Assembly: GCA_025149125.1 (NCBI GenBank)
Contig: CP102272.1
Span: 3,782,001 to 3,846,000 of the forward strand
Direction: 5' to 3'
Length of the DNA: 64,000 nt
DNA from: [Clostridium] asparagiforme DSM 15981
GTDB lineage: Bacteria > Bacillota > Clostridia > Lachnospirales > Lachnospiraceae
Shown here: positions 15,692 through 26,190 of the stretch, piece after piece
Position numbering within the stretch: the first letter of the stretch is position 1
Layout: each line of letters begins with the position of its first letter
The notes under the pieces: model-generated
Databases searched by the model: none
The model's input: the letters and a program-made list of their open reading frames with translations, nothing else
What the model was told of the DNA's origin: nothing
Program-made: the position numbers and the translations under genes

Positions 15692-17880
15692 TGTTTCTCC
15701 TCCTTTTTCTCCATTGCTTGTAAGATTTTATCTATATCGAAGGGAAGGCTGTTGAGCCTTGCCCCTGATATCTGTTCGATGGCCCCGCCGATGGCCGGGG
15801 CGATGGATACGGTGGAAACCTCCGCCGCGCCCTTGACTCCCATGGGTCCGGCCTGCTCGTAGGCGTCCACATGGTAGCTGGCGATGTGGGGCACGTCCAG
15901 GGACGTGGGCATGAGGTAGGTGGAAAAGTCCGCGTTCAGCAGCCTTCCGTCCTCAAACACGCAGTTCTCGCCCAGGGCGTAACCGACGGACATCGCCACG
16001 CCGCCCTGAATCTGCCCCGCCATGGACAGCGGATTGATGATTCGCCCGGCCTCGGTGGCCGCGGCCACGTCCAGAAGAATCACATTTCCCGTCACCGGGT
16101 CCAGCCGCAGCTTCACCGCCTGGGCGATGAAGGTGTACATGGCGTGAGGGAAGCCCGCGGTGGAAAACGCCTTGGAGGACTCGGGGAATGAGGCGTGGCC
16201 GGTGGCAGCCAGGGGCGCCGGGGCCGCGGCAGGACCGGGCGACTCCTGGTCCGCGGCGGCCTCCTCCGCAGCCTGGCCCGCAGCGCCGCCCTCCTCCGCC
16301 CTCTTTCTCCTGAACTCCCTCACCGCCGCCAAAAGTGCATTTCCGGCGATAAAGGTGGAACGCGAGCCCGCGGTGGAGCCGCAGTCCAGGGTCTCGGCCG
16401 TGTCGGACATGATGAGCTCAATGTGGTTAAGGTCCGTCTCCAAAGCGTCCGCCGCCATGGCCTTGAGGGCGGTATAGCTGCCCTGGCCGATATCCACAAA
16501 GCCTACGCGGATGCGGTAGTATCCCGGCTTCGCCTCCTCCACCACCACGCTGGCCGTGTCGGGAATGTTCTTGCCAAGCCCGCAGCTCAAATGGCCTCCC
16601 GCGATCCCGTAACCCACGTACGGGTCCCGGTTGGTCTCCCGGCTCTTCCACAGATCGCTGGTCCGGATCAGCTCCAGCGCGCCCTTAAAGTCCACGCAGT
16701 GCTCCATCTTCTGCCCAAGCGCGCCGTATTTTCCGGTCTCAAGGGCGTTTTCCAGGCGGATTTCAATGGGGTCCAGCCCCAGCTTCTCCGCCGCCCGGCT
16801 GATCAAAGTCTCCGTGGCAAAGGCCCCCTGCGGCGCTCCGAACCCCCGCATGGCGTGGGCCGCCGGTTTGTTGGTGTACCACAATCTGCTCTTAATATGT
16901 ACGTTGGGAATCTCATAGGGTCCCGCAAAATGTTCCGTGAACAACCCCAGCACCGCCGGTCCCAGCCCGGCGTAAGCCCCGGTGTCCAGGTCCCCGGTCC
17001 CGTCGAAGGCCAGGATACGGCCGTCCCGGGAAAATCCCATTTTCACGTGCATGCGCACCCCATGGCGTTTGTAGCTGGTTTCCAGGGACTCCCGGCGGTC
17101 AAACACCAGTTTTGCGGGCCGCTTGGTGAGCCAGGCCACAGCCGCCGCGAAAATCTGGGCCGTGTTGCCGTCCTTTCCGCCGAAGCCGCCTCCCACCGTG
17201 GCCGCCTTCACCCGCACCTGGTCCCCTGAAAGGCCCAGGGCCCGGCAGATCATCCGATGGTCGTGGAACACGTTCTGGGTGGAGGTGTAGGCCAAAAGCC
17301 TTCCCTCCCCGTCGATCCTGGCAAAGCAGGCCTCCGGCTCCATATAGCCGTGGTCCTGGACCGGCGTCTCAAAATCCTGCTCCAGAATCAGGGCGCTGTC
17401 CGCAAAGCCCTGTTCCACCGATCCCTTTTCATTTTCAAAGTCCACCAGCAGGTTCCCCTTCTCGTGGAGGGCTGGGAATTCCGGGTCCGCCGCGTCCGCC
17501 ACATCCCGCACCACCGTCAGGGGCCGGCAGACCACCTTGGCAAGAGCCGCCGCCTCACGGGCCCGCTCACGGGTGTCCGCCGCCACAATGGCCACCGGCT
17601 CCCCCTTAAACCGCACATGACGGTCCGCCAGCACCGGCTGGTCCTCGATCACGTCCTCCACCACGTTGACCGCCAGATCCTTTGCCGTAAATACCAGCAC
17701 GTCCTTTGGCAGCGCCGAGAAATCCAGCTCCTCCAGAATCCCGTGGCTGACGGGCGAGCGCACCAGAGCCAGCTCCAGCATCCCTTCCTCCCGGTAATCT
17801 CCCGCGTACATGGCCCGCCCTGAAGCCTTGTCCATTCCCTCGCTCCGTCCCAGGCCCAGGCCCACATAATGTTCCGCCAT
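15688..17880 (-). CDS. xdhA: Xanthine dehydrogenase, molybdenum-binding subunit
   Basis: 730 residues from the ATG at 17880 (GGGAG nine bases upstream); the frame is open further 5' without a good start. It belongs to the CoxL/XdhA family. Visible motifs are VGGGFGGKDG, the molybdopterin loop HAMRGFGAPQGA, GSTAGSRST, and MGVKGAAEVST near the C-terminus, where the glutamate matches the catalytic base. It hydroxylates a purine ring carbon with water as oxygen source. A low-complexity Ala/Glu/Pro insert around residues 545-585 is unlike the neighbouring conserved blocks. First structural gene of the operon after gntR. Confidence 0.9.
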   Translation of the reverse strand: MAEHYVGLGLGRSEGMDKASGRAMYAGDYREEGMLELALVRSPVSHGILEELDFSALPKDVLVFTAKDLAVNVVEDVIEDQPVLADRHVRFKGEPVAIVAADTRERAREAAALAKVVCRPLTVVRDVADAADPEFPALHEKGNLLVDFENEKGSVEQGFADSALILEQDFETPVQDHGYMEPEACFARIDGEGRLLAYTSTQNVFHDHRMICRALGLSGDQVRVKAATVGGGFGGKDGNTAQIFAAAVAWLTKRPAKLVFDRRESLETSYKRHGVRMHVKMGFSRDGRILAFDGTGDLDTGAYAGLGPAVLGLFTEHFAGPYEIPNVHIKSRLWYTNKPAAHAMRGFGAPQGAFATETLISRAAEKLGLDPIEIRLENALETGKYGALGQKMEHCVDFKGALELIRTSDLWKSRETNRDPYVGYGIAGGHLSCGLGKNIPDTASVVVEEAKPGYYRIRVGFVDIGQGSYTALKAMAADALETDLNHIELIMSDTAETLDCGSTAGSRSTFIAGNALLAAVREFRRKRAEEGGAAGQAAEEAAADQESPGPAAAPAPLAATGHASFPESSKAFSTAGFPHAMYTFIAQAVKLRLDPVTGNVILLDVAAATEAGRIINPLSMAGQIQGGVAMSVGYALGENCVFEDGRLLNADFSTYLMPTSLDVPHIASYHVDAYEQAGPMGVKGAAEVSTVSIAPAIGGAIEQISGARLNSLPFDIDKILQAMEKKEEKQ

Positions 17881-18050
17881 CTTGATCCGCTCCCTCCCGG
17901 CGGGCCTCTGCCCGCCATTCTCTTGCAGTGATCCGCTGCTCCATTTCCAAGAAAAAGAAGTTTTCAGCGAAATCACACGTTCCCGGCCTCTTTGCCGGGA
18001 GAATGAAATTGTTCACCAAAAACTTCCCCGCGCCGGCAAATCCCGCCGGC

Positions 18051-18779
18051 CTATATTTTTTTACGCATCACCGTATGCTTTAAAATTCCATCCATGTAGT
18101 ATTCCTTCGACATCAGTACAGGCTCTCCCCAGAAATTATATCCAACCTCGTCCATGTGCAGCAGCGGCGTACCTTCCGCAGTGGCGAACACGGCTGCCAG
18201 CCTGCTGTCCGCGGCCACGGCCCGAACCTCGGTCAGATCCATGTAAACCGTCTCCCTGCAATACTGCTCCAAAAACCAGAAAATCGGCTTTTTCAGCTCC
18301 GCCATGTCGTAAACGCCGGTTTTCACGTGCCGCAGGCCGATGTGGTCCACGCAGTAGATCGCGGGCCTTTTGTCCGCCGTGATCAGCCTGTCCACCCGGA
18401 AAATGGGTTCCCCGGGGGCCAGCCTCAGCTTGTCCGCCGTCTCCCGGTCGCAGTCTGCGATCTCCACCTTCACGCTGGCGATCTCCGCCTGATAACCCGC
18501 GTCCTTTACCATGTCCAGAAACTCTTTTTCCAGGTCCATCCTGGTCTCCACGTCCAGCACGTGTTTGTTGATCACCGTGCCCACGCCGTGCTTGCGGCTG
18601 ATAAATCCCTCCCGCTCCAATATGGCCAGGCAGTCCCGGAGCAGCGTCCTGCTGACGCCCAGCTGGCCTGCCAGCTCCACCTCCGGCGGAAGCTTTTTCA
18701 TATCCTGATAGCGGCCGTAGCGTATCTCCTCCAGCAGCCTGCGGGTCACTTCCTCTGATAACTGCAATCCCTGATCCAT
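18051..18779 (-). CDS. GntR-family (HutC subfamily) regulator of the purine genes
   Basis: 242 residues from ATG 18779, preferred because GGAGG sits five bases upstream. The N-terminal winged helix contains LPPEVELAGQLGVSRTLLRDCLAILEREG in pieces typical of GntR. The C-terminal UTRA domain (about 85-240) binds a small effector. The gene starts the xdh/BMP operon, and its promoter carries a perfect 14-bp inverted repeat, so it is probably autoregulated. A purine such as hypoxanthine or xanthine would be a natural effector, but that is inference. Confidence 0.88.
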   Translation of the reverse strand: MDQGLQLSEEVTRRLLEEIRYGRYQDMKKLPPEVELAGQLGVSRTLLRDCLAILEREGFISRKHGVGTVINKHVLDVETRMDLEKEFLDMVKDAGYQAEIASVKVEIADCDRETADKLRLAPGEPIFRVDRLITADKRPAIYCVDHIGLRHVKTGVYDMAELKKPIFWFLEQYCRETVYMDLTEVRAVAADSRLAAVFATAEGTPLLHMDEVGYNFWGEPVLMSKEYYMDGILKHTVMRKKI

Positions 18780-18929
18780 GCGTTCCTCCATTTATCTCAC
18801 ACGCCCGCCGCCCCTGTGCGCAGCCGCAGCCTGCGGAAGCGCCATATGGTGGCCGCGGCCACACCCGCCCCGCCAAACGTGCTTCACCGGCTGCGGTTCG
18901 AACGGGGAACCGCCGGGCGCACTTGCGCA

Positions 18930-18963
18930 AAATAGGTAGTACCTATATTGGTACTACCTATTT
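18930..18963. promoter_or_regulatory. GntR operator: perfect 14-bp inverted repeat
   Basis: AAATAGGTAGTACC (18930-18943), spacer TATATT, GGTACTACCTATTT (18950-18963). Each arm also holds its own small palindrome, TAGGTAGTACCTA and TTGGTACTACCTA, so two dimer sites may sit side by side. It directly follows the -10 box of the gntR promoter, a position suited to repression. Confidence 0.85.
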
Positions 18964-18992
18964 ATACTATATCATTCTCTGTTTTCTGTCAA
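18964..18992 (-). promoter_or_regulatory. Promoter of the gntR-xdh-BMP operon
   Basis: Minus strand: TTGACA (18987-18992), 17-base spacer, TAGTAT (18964-18969). The operator begins at the next base. The start codon of gntR is about 150 bases further on. Confidence 0.85.
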
Positions 18993-19040
18993 TCTGAAGA
19001 TACCAAAACCGTTTATCTTTTTGGAGAATAGCGTCATTCG

Positions 19041-20813
19041 TTACTCCAGCACCACCGGAATCAGTTTGTGTTCCAGAACGTCCACCAGTCCCATGTCCGT
19101 CAGCCCCAGCTCCGGCACGGTGGGCAGGGAAATAAAGCTCAGGGCCATGAACGGGGCTGAGGTATCGCAGCCCAGGGAAGCCGCAGCCCGGTTCAGCCCG
19201 TCCAGCCGTTCCTCCACCTCCCTGGGGCCCTCCTCGCTCATCAGTCCGCCGATGGGCAACTCCATGGAGGCCAGCACCCTGCCGCCGCAGACCACCGCCA
19301 GGCCGCCGCGCAGACGGGCCACCTCGTTGACCGCGGCCGCCATGTCCCCGTCGTCCACGCCCGCGGTCACGATGTTGTGGTGGTCGTGGGACATGGAGTA
19401 GGCCATGGCGCCCCTTTCCAGGTGGAAGCCCCGGACAAACCCGGTGCCCACGTTGCCGTTTTTGCCGTAGCGCTCCACCACGGAAAGCTTGGCCACGTCC
19501 TGGGACGGGTCCGCCAGCACAAAGCCGTCCTTCACCGGCAGCTCGGCCCGGTCCTCCTGGTTGATGATCTGATCCTTCACCAGGCGAATCACCCGCACCG
19601 GCGCGGCTGCCCCGCCGCCGTGTCTGCCTGCGGGTACCGCAAAGCTCCCGGCCGTCACAGGCGTTTTCAGCTTCACCGTGTCCTTGATCCAGCCGGGATA
19701 CACGCGGACCTTTGTCTCCTCCAGCATAGCGCCGCCCACCGCGGCCGGCCGGCCCTCAAACCACACCTCCTCAGGCTGGATATCCCGGATATCCCTCGCC
19801 AGAATGATGTCCGCCATGCGGCCCGGCGTGATGCTGCCGATCTCCTCCTCCATGCGGAAATGCTTGGCCGCGTGGATCGTCGCCATGCGGATGGCTTCCA
19901 TGGGTTCCAGGCCAAGGGCGATGGATTTGTTCACATTGTAGTTGATATGGCCTTCCCGCCGGATGTCGCCGATGTGCTTATCGTCGGTGCAGAACATCAG
20001 ATTTTCCGTATCCAGCCCGTGCTCCACCACCGCGCGCACCAGGCCCTCCACGTTCCGCTCCGTGCTTCCCTCCCGGATAAAGACCTTCATGCCCACCCGG
20101 AGCCGCTGCACCATCTCCTCCTCAGTGACGCACTCGTGGTCGTCGGAGATGCCGGAGGAGGCGTAAATGTTCAGCTCCTGGCCCAGCCGCCCGATGGCGT
20201 GTCCATTGGCCGGTTTGCCCCGGTTCAGGGCGGAACAGATTTTCTCCAAATACTCGTCCTCCCTGGACAACAGAATCTTGGAGGAATCCATCTCCCCCAG
20301 ACTGACGCTCTCCTTCCAGCCCAAAAGCGCGTCCACCTCGGCCGCGCCCAGCACCGCGCCGGTGGTCTCAAGCCCCGGGGCGGTGGGCACCCGGGAGGAC
20401 ACCTCGATCAGCATGCGGCAGGGCATCCGTTCCAGGGATTTCAGCATTTCTTTGAGCCCCGCCTCCCCCGCCACGTTGGCGATCTCCATCAGGTCCGCCA
20501 TCATGGTGGTGGTCCCCTTGGGCACCACCACGTCGGCCAATGCCTCCGGCGACAGCATGGTGGACTCAAAATGCATGTGGGAGTCGATCATGCCCGGGAT
20601 GGCGTACAGATTGCCGCAATCCTTCACCTGCCTTGCCTCCAGATGGATGCCCGGTTCGATGGAGACGATGCGTTTTCCTTTTACATAGATATCCGTGGGA
20701 TAAATCTCCCGGGAATACACGTTCACCAGCTGCACATTAGCCAGCTTCCAGTCGCAGGGAATCTCCCCCTTGCCGCAGGCGACCAGTTCCTTCAGTTCCT
20801 CTAATGTTCTCAT
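19041..20813 (-). CDS. ade: Adenine deaminase
   Basis: 590 residues from ATG 20813 (AGGAG upstream), normal for the bacterial adenine deaminase family. It converts adenine to hypoxanthine and ammonia, supplying the substrate for the xanthine dehydrogenase next door. Metal-site motifs: GMIDSHMHFEST near residue 70, CTDDKH, and SHDHHNIV in the C-terminal part that is specific to adenine deaminases. It begins 35 bases after the Hsp70 gene, so it is probably on the J-protein/Hsp70 transcript. Confidence 0.92.
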   Translation of the reverse strand: MRTLEELKELVACGKGEIPCDWKLANVQLVNVYSREIYPTDIYVKGKRIVSIEPGIHLEARQVKDCGNLYAIPGMIDSHMHFESTMLSPEALADVVVPKGTTTMMADLMEIANVAGEAGLKEMLKSLERMPCRMLIEVSSRVPTAPGLETTGAVLGAAEVDALLGWKESVSLGEMDSSKILLSREDEYLEKICSALNRGKPANGHAIGRLGQELNIYASSGISDDHECVTEEEMVQRLRVGMKVFIREGSTERNVEGLVRAVVEHGLDTENLMFCTDDKHIGDIRREGHINYNVNKSIALGLEPMEAIRMATIHAAKHFRMEEEIGSITPGRMADIILARDIRDIQPEEVWFEGRPAAVGGAMLEETKVRVYPGWIKDTVKLKTPVTAGSFAVPAGRHGGGAAAPVRVIRLVKDQIINQEDRAELPVKDGFVLADPSQDVAKLSVVERYGKNGNVGTGFVRGFHLERGAMAYSMSHDHHNIVTAGVDDGDMAAAVNEVARLRGGLAVVCGGRVLASMELPIGGLMSEEGPREVEERLDGLNRAAASLGCDTSAPFMALSFISLPTVPELGLTDMGLVDVLEHKLIPVVLE

Positions 20814-20848
20814 GGAATGTTCTCTCCTTATTTTGATTATGCTCTGCC

Positions 20849-22534
20849 TCACAGCCCGGTTTTTGCGATGCATTCCCGCAGCATTTGGCCCGTTTCCAGA
20901 ATCTGGTTCCGGTCCCGGCCATCCAGCGCCGCCTCAAAGGCCCGCATGCAGCGCTCGATCCGTTCCCGCGCCTCCCCGGTGCTCTCCTCATAGCACTGCT
21001 CCCCCTTTAAGAGCAGCAGGCGGTTCTCCTCCTGATCCCGGGGCGGCGTCTTCAAATAGGAAAGCTCCTCCATCCGGGCCCGGATCTCCTGGTCCGTCAT
21101 GGTATTGTGCTTACCCTTTATGATCTGCCGCTTCACCTGACCGGTGGAGAGCACCTTCACCTCCACCTCCAAAATGGAGTTAATGTCGTAGGTGTAGGTC
21201 ACGTCCACCGCCTCCCGGCCCGCCCGGTTCTTCGGCACCTGGATTTCCAGGCTGCCCAGGAGCAGATTGTTGGCGGTCAGGCGGCTCTCGCCCTGGTAGA
21301 CGCTGATGCGGATCCGGTCCTGGTTGTTGTAAACCGTGTAAAACCGCTCCGTCCGGCTGGCGGGGATCACGGTGTTGCGCTCGATCACCGGGCAGAAATG
21401 CCCCGGCTCGTAGACGCCCTCCCGGCGCTCCATCACCACCTCCACGCCCAGGGTGAAGGCGCAGACGTCGGTGAGAATCATTTCCTTTACTTCCCGGTTC
21501 CGGCTCTTCATAGCGCCCTGGACGGCAGCTCCCAGGGCCACCGCCTCGTCCGGGTGCACGGTCACGTCGGGGAACTTGTGGAACAGCTTTACCACAAAAT
21601 CCCGCACCACCGGCATCCGGGTAGCCCCGCCCACCAGCACCACCTCGTCGATATCCGACAGCCGGACGTGGGCGTCCGCGATGCTGCGCTGCAAGGGCTT
21701 TCGCAGGCGCTCCAAAAGCGGTCCGCAGAGACGTTCGTACTCTTTGTGGCTTAAGACCAGACGCTTTTCCTGCCCGTCGACCGCGCAGCACATTTCCACC
21801 GGATCCTCCTGTCCAAACCGCTTTTTGCAGTTCTCCGCCGCCTGGTGGATCATGGCCGCGGTTTTCCGGTCCAGTTTCTCCTCGTCGATCTCATTTTGGG
21901 CGAAAAACGCCTCCTCCAGCACCCGTGTGAAATTCTCCCCGCCCAGGTAGTTGTCTCCGGCCACGGCCCGGACCTCCAGAATGGGCCCCGCAAGCTCCAG
22001 AATGGACACGTCGAAGGTCCCGCCGCCCAGGTCGAACACCAGAAACCGGGTGTTCTCGGTCTTTTCATACAATCCGTAGGTGATGGCCGCAGCCGTGGGC
22101 TCGCTGATGATCCGCTCCACCTTGAGTCCGGCCAGCTCCCCGGCCGCCTTGGTAGCCCTTCTGCGCTTGTCGTCAAAGTAGGCAGGCACGCTGATCACCG
22201 CCTCGGTCACGGGCTCCCCCAGAAATGCCTCCGCGTCCTCCTTTAAGGACCGCAGCACCATGGCGGACAGATCCTCCGCCCGGAATTTGTGCCCGCCCAG
22301 ATCGTACTGGCGCTCGCTGCCCATAAACCGCTTAAAGACCTCTGCTGTGCGCTCCGGATGCAGCTGGCCGTACTCCCTGGCGGTCTCGCCCACCAGAATC
22401 TGCGCCAGCTCGTCAACCGCCACAATGGACGGGGTCAGATTTTTTCTCAAACGGTTGGGAATGATCACCGCCCGGCCGTCCTGAAAGCAGGCGGCCAGAC
22501 TGTTGGTGGTTCCCAGGTCGATTCCGATTATCAT
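20849..22534 (-). CDS. hscC: HscC-like Hsp70 chaperone
   Basis: 561 residues, close to E. coli HscC (about 556) and clearly shorter than DnaK (about 638). The ATPase domain has [20 protein letters not shown] and LVGGATRMP. The substrate-binding domain is short, with a reduced lid. The start overlaps the stop of the J-domain gene by 4 bases, so both proteins are made together. In E. coli HscC works with the atypical J-proteins DjlB/DjlC; the same pairing is likely here. The substrate is unknown. Confidence 0.88.
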   Translation of the reverse strand: MIIGIDLGTTNSLAACFQDGRAVIIPNRLRKNLTPSIVAVDELAQILVGETAREYGQLHPERTAEVFKRFMGSERQYDLGGHKFRAEDLSAMVLRSLKEDAEAFLGEPVTEAVISVPAYFDDKRRRATKAAGELAGLKVERIISEPTAAAITYGLYEKTENTRFLVFDLGGGTFDVSILELAGPILEVRAVAGDNYLGGENFTRVLEEAFFAQNEIDEEKLDRKTAAMIHQAAENCKKRFGQEDPVEMCCAVDGQEKRLVLSHKEYERLCGPLLERLRKPLQRSIADAHVRLSDIDEVVLVGGATRMPVVRDFVVKLFHKFPDVTVHPDEAVALGAAVQGAMKSRNREVKEMILTDVCAFTLGVEVVMERREGVYEPGHFCPVIERNTVIPASRTERFYTVYNNQDRIRISVYQGESRLTANNLLLGSLEIQVPKNRAGREAVDVTYTYDINSILEVEVKVLSTGQVKRQIIKGKHNTMTDQEIRARMEELSYLKTPPRDQEENRLLLLKGEQCYEESTGEARERIERCMRAFEAALDGRDRNQILETGQMLRECIAKTGL

Positions 22535-25500
22535 GTCTCTTTGCTCTCCTTTGCAAGCCTGGCAATGGCCGCGCAGGCGTCCTTGTTAATCCCCAGCCAG
22601 ATCACCTGGTTGGCCGTCCGGAAGGCGGCAAGGGCCTCCTCCACAGAGCCGTCCAGCATAGCGAGAAGTCCCCTGGCCTCCCAGAACTCCGTGCAGCCGT
22701 CTTCGTCGCACCACCAGCACATATCCCGCTGCTCCATCAGCCCGATGTACCGGCGGGCCTGATCGCCGCGGCCGGTGTAGTAGGCCCAGCAGAACAGGTT
22801 GTAGAGCGTCTGCCTGGACTCCATGTTGGGTCTGGTCATCAGCTCCTCTATGGACAGCCCCAGATCGTCGCACTCCTCATAATCGGACTCCAGGCGTTTC
22901 CGGTACAGGTCCCCGAAGGCCCCGGCCTCCTTCAAATCGCCCAGCCAGTAATTGGTCTCCATCAGCTTGCGCGTCAGACTCCGGTAATAGCCGTATTTCT
23001 TACACCGGCAGGCCAGCTCCCAGGCATTTTTCAGATATCCAATGGCCGTGCCGTACTGTCCAAGGCGGCAGTAGGCTTCCCCCGCATTCTGACAGGCCAG
23101 GGCTCTGCCCTCCGGGTCCGCCTCATCGTCGGCGTAGGCCGAATCCGCCAGCGCGGCGGCCTGGGTGCATTTTTCCAGAATCTCCTCCCCGGGATTCTCC
23201 CGGAAACGCAGCCAGATGTCCAGAACCTCCTCCATCCGCTCGGCCTCCCGCTCCCAGTCGCCGCAGCACCGCCGTGTGAGGTCCGCGCTTCCATACCGCT
23301 CACTGATCCAATCCAGGGCGCGGTCATAGCGGCCCGCCGTAGCCTCCAGGTACATCAGGCTCTCCAGACATTTTTCCCGCCCGTCCTCATCAATGTCTTT
23401 GTCCAGGGCATTTTCCAGGTACGCTGCGCCCCGTTCCAGCTGCCCCATGCGCAGGAAGCACTGGAACACGCGCTTAAAGCACTCCTCGTCGTCCTCGCCG
23501 AAGCGGTCCTCCGCCGTCAGGCTCTTCTCGCAGCTCTCAATGGCCTCCTCGTAGCGCCTCATGGCCCGCAGGACCTTGCCCCGCAGCAGCCACATACCGC
23601 GGTCGCCGTCCCGCTTGACGCCCTCCTCGATCTCCTTGAGCGCCTTGTCGTATTCCCCCATCCGCAGGTAGAGATCGGCCCGCCTGCGGAAGCTCTCCGC
23701 CGACTCCCCGAACTTCTCGTCGTAGAGGTTGATATAATACAGGGCTTTTTCCGCGTACTCGGGCTGGCAGACCCGGCTGAACTTCTGTTTGTACAGCAGT
23801 CCCAGCCGCCAGTAGCAGCCGGAAAACTCAGGATTTTTCTCCAACGCCTGCCGGTAGTAAGCGATGGCCTTGTTCCACTGGCGGAACCGCTCGTGGCATC
23901 TGGCGATGTAGTAGCAGAGACGGTCGTAATCCATTCCACGCTTCTCACAGATTTTCAGGTGAAGATAAGCCAGCTTCGGCCTGCCGCCGTACTCGATCCA
24001 GTACCTTCCGAGGGCGTACCGGGCGGACAGACTGTCGTTTAACCGCAGGGATTCCTCCGCGTAAACCCGGTCCAATCCCAGTTTTTTACTTTGATTGTGT
24101 TTCCCGCCGCTGTCGTTTAAGAAGGACCGTTTGAGGTACGCCTGGGCCAGCAGCCACCTGGGCGCTTTGCTCTTTTTCAGCAAGCGGATCACATTTGCCG
24201 CGAAGCGGTCCGCCCGTTTCCAGTCCTTCTCGTCCTCCGCAAGCTGGTCCAGAACGCCGATTTTCTCCACCAGCAGCTCGCCGCTTTTCACCTCGGCCTC
24301 CTCTGCCCGCCGGATGACGTCCAGCGCCGCTTCATACCGGCCGTAGCGCTTGAATACCCGCAGGGCCCGCAGATAAACCTCCGAATGGCCGGGATAAATT
24401 TTGATCATGCGGCCAAACAGGTTCACCACCTCCTGGTCCTGCCCCAGCTCCTCGCAGATTTCCTGTAAATAGAAATAGGCCCAGTAGGCTTCATCATCCA
24501 TGGAGATAATCTCCCGGCACTGCTGCGCCGCTTCCTCCCAGGCGTTCCTGTCCTTTAAAACCAGCACCTGGTGGAGACGGAAATCCAGATTCTCCGGTTC
24601 CAGCCCGATCGCCCTGCCGCAGGCGGCCAGGGCCCGGCCGGAAAGCTCCTCCGCCATCTCCGGGGGCAGCTTCCCCGCGTGCTTCTCTTCATAATAAATA
24701 TCCCGCCAGAGACGGCCTTCCAGGTCCAGGCTGGCGGCCAGGGAGCGCAGGTTTGGGGAATGGGCGGCGGCGTCCCGATCCAGACACCTGCGCCAGCTCT
24801 TCACCGCCTCCATCGATTCCCAGTACCGCTCCTCTTCCCGGTACATCAGGGCCATCTGCTCATAAAAATCCGCCCGGTCCGGCACAAGCTCCGGGTGGCT
24901 CTCAAAAAATCCGATCCCCTCCCCGGTCCGTTTCCCGTGAACAAAACATCCGGCTAAGAGCAGCACCTGCTCCTCCGTCAGCTGCTCTACCCCTGTAAGC
25001 CCGTCGATCAGCGCGTCGTCCGCCTGTTTCATCAGTTCTTCCGTGGCATCGGTGCTGCGCAGATCATCCGCCATTCCGGCCAGCTCCCGGACGCTCTTCC
25101 AGTCCTCCCGGAGCACCGCCATCCTGGCCAGGCTCAAAAGCGCCGTGTAGGTCCCGCGGACCGTCTGATTGTTCCGTTTCAGGTAGCCCACATAGAGGTC
25201 CCCCGCCTCGTCCCCACAGCCGCAGGCGCCCAGAATAAACGCCCCGGACATATAAACCCGGTCGTCCTCCGGGTTCTCCCGGATCAGGCCGCGCACCATC
25301 TCCGCCGCCCGCTGCGTCTCCCCAATCCTGGACAGGTAATCGGCCCGTTCCAGCTCGTACCAGGGATGGCTGATCCCGAACTGCTCCAGCTGCTTCAGAA
25401 TCTCCCCCACTTCCCTGAGCTGTTCCGGAGAATCCCCCCGTTCCCGGTTGGTGAGATTGAAGAAGAGCTGCATAAAACCGTCGTAATCCGCCTGCGGCTC

Positions 25501-26046
25501 CCCGGAAAACTTCTCCAGTGGGAAGTCCCCTTCCTCATCGTCCTGAATCCTCCGCAGCATATACTCCACAAAGGGTTCCGGCAAACGCTCCTTAAACTCC
25601 TCCGCGTTCTCCTCAATCCCGAAAGTCTCTCCCAGTATTTTCCATATTCTTCCCGGAAGCCTGAAATGCTCCGCCAGAAATGAGAACAGCCCCCACTTGG
25701 CCTGCTCTCCTCCGTCCAGGGACGCGAGCACCGGCTCCCGCAGCAGTCCGCTCCACTCCGCCTCGTTAAGCCGTCTCGGGAGACAGCTGTAAACATCCGC
25801 CAGCCGTCTCAAAAATTCTCCCTCCGGCCCCAGCTCCTCCATCAACAGCGCGCTGTTCACATCCTCCCCTTCCGGGGTCCCGGCATACTTCACGGCCTCC
25901 TCGTAAGCCCCTCGTAACCGCATAAATCCCTGTTGGTCATCCTCCGGGTTAACGGAAGTCAGACGGCTGCGGTACGCGGCCCGTATGGATTCCTCGTCCC
26001 GGGTTGGCTCAATCCCTAAAATTTCGAATATTTCCTGAACGCTCAC
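22531..26046 (-). CDS. J-domain/TPR protein, partner of the HscC-like Hsp70
   Basis: 1171 residues from GTG 26046, chosen for GAGGAGGA five bases upstream. Residues 3-52 form a J domain: [21 protein letters not shown] for helices I-II and [13 protein letters not shown] for helix III. In the loop, the HPD motif is replaced by NPED (33-36). The rest is almost entirely helical repeats of TPR type, most recognisable from about 560 to 1100 (for example [24 protein letters not shown]). No membrane segment is evident, unlike E. coli DjlB/C. It is coupled by ATGA to the Hsp70 gene and sits behind a copy of the GntR box. Confidence 0.85.
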   Translation of the reverse strand: MSVQEIFEILGIEPTRDEESIRAAYRSRLTSVNPEDDQQGFMRLRGAYEEAVKYAGTPEGEDVNSALLMEELGPEGEFLRRLADVYSCLPRRLNEAEWSGLLREPVLASLDGGEQAKWGLFSFLAEHFRLPGRIWKILGETFGIEENAEEFKERLPEPFVEYMLRRIQDDEEGDFPLEKFSGEPQADYDGFMQLFFNLTNRERGDSPEQLREVGEILKQLEQFGISHPWYELERADYLSRIGETQRAAEMVRGLIRENPEDDRVYMSGAFILGACGCGDEAGDLYVGYLKRNNQTVRGTYTALLSLARMAVLREDWKSVRELAGMADDLRSTDATEELMKQADDALIDGLTGVEQLTEEQVLLLAGCFVHGKRTGEGIGFFESHPELVPDRADFYEQMALMYREEERYWESMEAVKSWRRCLDRDAAAHSPNLRSLAASLDLEGRLWRDIYYEEKHAGKLPPEMAEELSGRALAACGRAIGLEPENLDFRLHQVLVLKDRNAWEEAAQQCREIISMDDEAYWAYFYLQEICEELGQDQEVVNLFGRMIKIYPGHSEVYLRALRVFKRYGRYEAALDVIRRAEEAEVKSGELLVEKIGVLDQLAEDEKDWKRADRFAANVIRLLKKSKAPRWLLAQAYLKRSFLNDSGGKHNQSKKLGLDRVYAEESLRLNDSLSARYALGRYWIEYGGRPKLAYLHLKICEKRGMDYDRLCYYIARCHERFRQWNKAIAYYRQALEKNPEFSGCYWRLGLLYKQKFSRVCQPEYAEKALYYINLYDEKFGESAESFRRRADLYLRMGEYDKALKEIEEGVKRDGDRGMWLLRGKVLRAMRRYEEAIESCEKSLTAEDRFGEDDEECFKRVFQCFLRMGQLERGAAYLENALDKDIDEDGREKCLESLMYLEATAGRYDRALDWISERYGSADLTRRCCGDWEREAERMEEVLDIWLRFRENPGEEILEKCTQAAALADSAYADDEADPEGRALACQNAGEAYCRLGQYGTAIGYLKNAWELACRCKKYGYYRSLTRKLMETNYWLGDLKEAGAFGDLYRKRLESDYEECDDLGLSIEELMTRPNMESRQTLYNLFCWAYYTGRGDQARRYIGLMEQRDMCWWCDEDGCTEFWEARGLLAMLDGSVEEALAAFRTANQVIWLGINKDACAAIARLAKESKET

Positions 26047-26124
26047 GGTATTCCTCCTCATTCCTGTATTTGGCGGCTGTCCGGTCCGCCCTCGGCACTG
26101 GTGTGCCCCATTGATTCCCGTAAA

Positions 26125-26165
26125 TTGGTAATACCTATTGTAACATAGAATTGAAAAAATGTCTC
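26125..26165 (-). promoter_or_regulatory. Promoter with GntR box ahead of the J-protein/Hsp70/ade operon
   Basis: Minus strand: GAGACA (26160-26165), 17-base spacer, TACAAT (26137-26142). TTGGTAATACCTATT at 26125-26139 overlaps the -10 and start region. It differs at only one of 15 positions from TTGGTACTACCTATT in the gntR operator. The 5' leader to the GTG start is about 80 bases. Confidence 0.7.
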
Positions 26166-26190
26166 CACTGTATTTGTGGTTCTGTTGATT

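Noticed and set aside
17980..18003. Hairpin between gntR and xdhA (CCCGGC/GCCGGG)
   Set aside because: Only a short stem, with no T run and no sign of a promoter; not enough to call a terminator or regulator.
19377..20804. 475-codon open frame on the plus strand
   Set aside because: It lies wholly antisense to adenine deaminase, is His/Arg/Pro-rich as expected from a GC-rich shadow frame, and has no ribosome site or family motif.
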